DNA of 5,859 nt from Variovorax sp. GTDB lineage: Bacteria; Pseudomonadota; Gammaproteobacteria; Burkholderiales; Burkholderiaceae_C. The stretch lies in assembly GCA_028292835.1 (NCBI GenBank), contig JAQGLP010000448.1:1-5859 (forward strand), read 5' to 3'. Below the pieces are notes generated by a model. It was not told the DNA's origin and did not search any database. It was given only the letters and a program-made list of their open reading frames with translations. A program made the translations under genes and the position numbers. Below are positions 5,465-5,859 of this stretch, piece after piece (positions within the stretch are counted from its first letter, which is position 1; each line of letters starts with the position of its first letter).

Positions 5465-5480
5465 CGCGCGGATTATGGCA
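5465..5480 (-). promoter_or_regulatory. Candidate extended -10 promoter for the sigma factor operon
   Basis: On the minus strand 5480 to 5472 reads TGCCATAAT, an extended -10 (TGn then CATAAT, one mismatch to TATAAT). Transcription would start near 5465, leaving a leader of about 60 bases before the TTG at 5403. No good -35 hexamer is visible, which is tolerable for an extended -10 promoter. The assignment is from pattern only. Confidence 0.4.
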
Positions 5481-5525
5481 TCGGCCTGACGGACCGCCCG
5501 GGACGGAGCCGGCTGGCGCTGCAAA

Positions 5526-5541
5526 TGTCATAATTCGCATT
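5526..5541 (+). promoter_or_regulatory. Candidate extended -10 promoter for acetolactate synthase
   Basis: Plus strand 5526-5534 reads TGTCATAAT, an extended -10 with one mismatch in the hexamer, and lacks a clear -35. A start near 5541 would leave a leader of about 145 bases, long enough for regulation, ahead of the ATG at 5687. The element mirrors the one at 5480-5472. Confidence 0.4.
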
Positions 5542-5652
5542 GCAAGTCACAACGCAAACGGGTCACGGTTCGGCGGTTCATCCTGGTCCGCTCATGGCTT
5601 TGGCCTCAAGTCCCGACGCGGCTCCACAAGGGCTGGCAAGGGGCACCCAAGG

Positions 5653-5670
5653 TTTTTCGTTCCCGAAAAA
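5653..5670 (+). promoter_or_regulatory. Stem-loop just upstream of the acetolactate synthase ribosome binding site
   Basis: TTTTTCG (5653-5659) and CGAAAAA (5664-5670) form a perfect 7-bp stem around TTCC, four bases before the GAAAGG ribosome binding site (5675-5680). The stem is A/U-rich and probably weak. I see no run of Ile, Val or Leu codons upstream that would mark a classical ilv attenuator leader. Any regulatory role is a guess. Confidence 0.35.
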
Positions 5671-5686
5671 ACTCGAAAGGTTCATC

Positions 5687-5859
5687 ATGGAAATCACCAA
5701 GGCGGAACTCGCCTCCGCAGCCGCTGCGAGCGGCAATCACCCCGAAGAACTCATGGGCGCCGAAGTGCTGATCAAGGCGCTGCAGGCCGAAGGCGTCCAG
5801 TACGTCTGGGGCTACCCCGGCGGCGCGGTGCTCTACATCTACGACGCCTTCTACAAGCA
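5687..5859 (+). CDS. ilvB: Acetolactate synthase large (catalytic) subunit, N-terminal part
   Basis: The first 57 codons of the thiamine-diphosphate enzyme that condenses two pyruvates to acetolactate, or pyruvate and 2-ketobutyrate to acetohydroxybutyrate, the first common step of valine, leucine and isoleucine synthesis. After a variable 20-residue leader, residues 22-57 read GAEVLIKALQAEGVQYV then WGYPGGAVLYIYDAFYK, the diagnostic N-terminal ThDP-binding block. The catalytic glutamate and FAD regions lie beyond the window. The ATG at 5687 has GAAAGG six bases upstream. An in-frame ATG at 5594 would add 31 residues without a good ribosome binding site and is less likely. The symbol could equally be ilvI; a small regulatory subunit (ilvH/ilvN) and ilvC would be expected downstream. 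It is divergent from the sigma factor gene. Confidence 0.93.
   Translation, partial: MEITKAELASAAAASGNHPEELMGAEVLIKALQAEGVQYVWGYPGGAVLYIYDAFYK

Noticed and set aside
5446..5477. A strong plus-strand AAGGAGGT (5449-5456) suggesting a small gene
   Set aside because: The next ATG (5475) is 18 bases away, too far, and gives only four codons before a stop. No GTG or TTG lies at a suitable distance.
5541..5686. A classical ilv attenuator with a leader peptide rich in Ile, Val and Leu
   Set aside because: No short open frame with clustered branched-chain codons and no competing terminator stem was found in the leader.
1..5859. Mobile elements, CRISPR arrays, tRNA or rRNA genes
   Set aside because: No transposase or integrase motif, spaced direct repeats, cloverleaf or rRNA-like sequence was seen on either strand.

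Overview
The window reads as high-GC chromosomal DNA of a Burkholderiales betaproteobacterium, most likely of the Comamonadaceae. The clue is the gene set: a PII protein next to a COG3146-type acyltransferase, and an RNA polymerase sigma factor followed by DUF3619, DUF3106 and RDD genes beside acetolactate synthase. I recall this arrangement from that group; no search was run. I see no insertion sequence, integrase, phage gene, CRISPR array, tRNA or rRNA. The window looks like ordinary core or near-core chromosome.

Layout from left to right. Positions 1-123 are the C-terminal end of inorganic pyrophosphatase (ppa, +). A perfect 26-bp palindrome with T-rich flanks at 184-213 can terminate both ppa and the gene converging on it, a 400-residue FemAB/GNAT-like acyltransferase (295-1497, -). 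That gene is divergent from glnB (1605-1943, +), which encodes the nitrogen signalling protein PII. glnB converges, with a 27-base gap, on a long run of minus-strand genes.

The minus-strand run, in transcription order, is: a sigma-70-family (ECF-like) sigma factor (4837-5403), a single-span DUF3619 membrane protein (4409-4840), an exported DUF3106 protein (3598-4392), an RDD-family membrane protein (3006-3572), diacylglycerol kinase dgkA (2614-3009), and a LOG-family nucleoside-monophosphate phosphoribohydrolase (1971-2561). The first five are spaced or overlapped like one operon: sigma/DUF3619 and RDD/dgkA overlap by ATGA, and the other gaps are 16 and 25 bases. LOG follows after 52 bases and may be co-transcribed.

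Divergent from the sigma gene, across 283 bases, begins an acetolactate synthase large subunit (ilvB/ilvI, 5687 to beyond the window end). Two near-identical extended -10 elements face outward in this spacer and could drive the two directions.

The most interesting content is the sigma-DUF3619-DUF3106-RDD-dgkA cluster. It has the architecture of a sigma factor, a membrane-bound partner and an exported effector or sensor. The DUF3106 protein holds five exact 18-residue repeats carrying LTPxQ-like motifs. A role in envelope-stress signalling is inference only. Other points are a 69-base patch of unusual codon use inside the acyltransferase, a Pro-to-Ser change in the LOG signature motif, and a TTG start with no visible ribosome binding site for the sigma gene.
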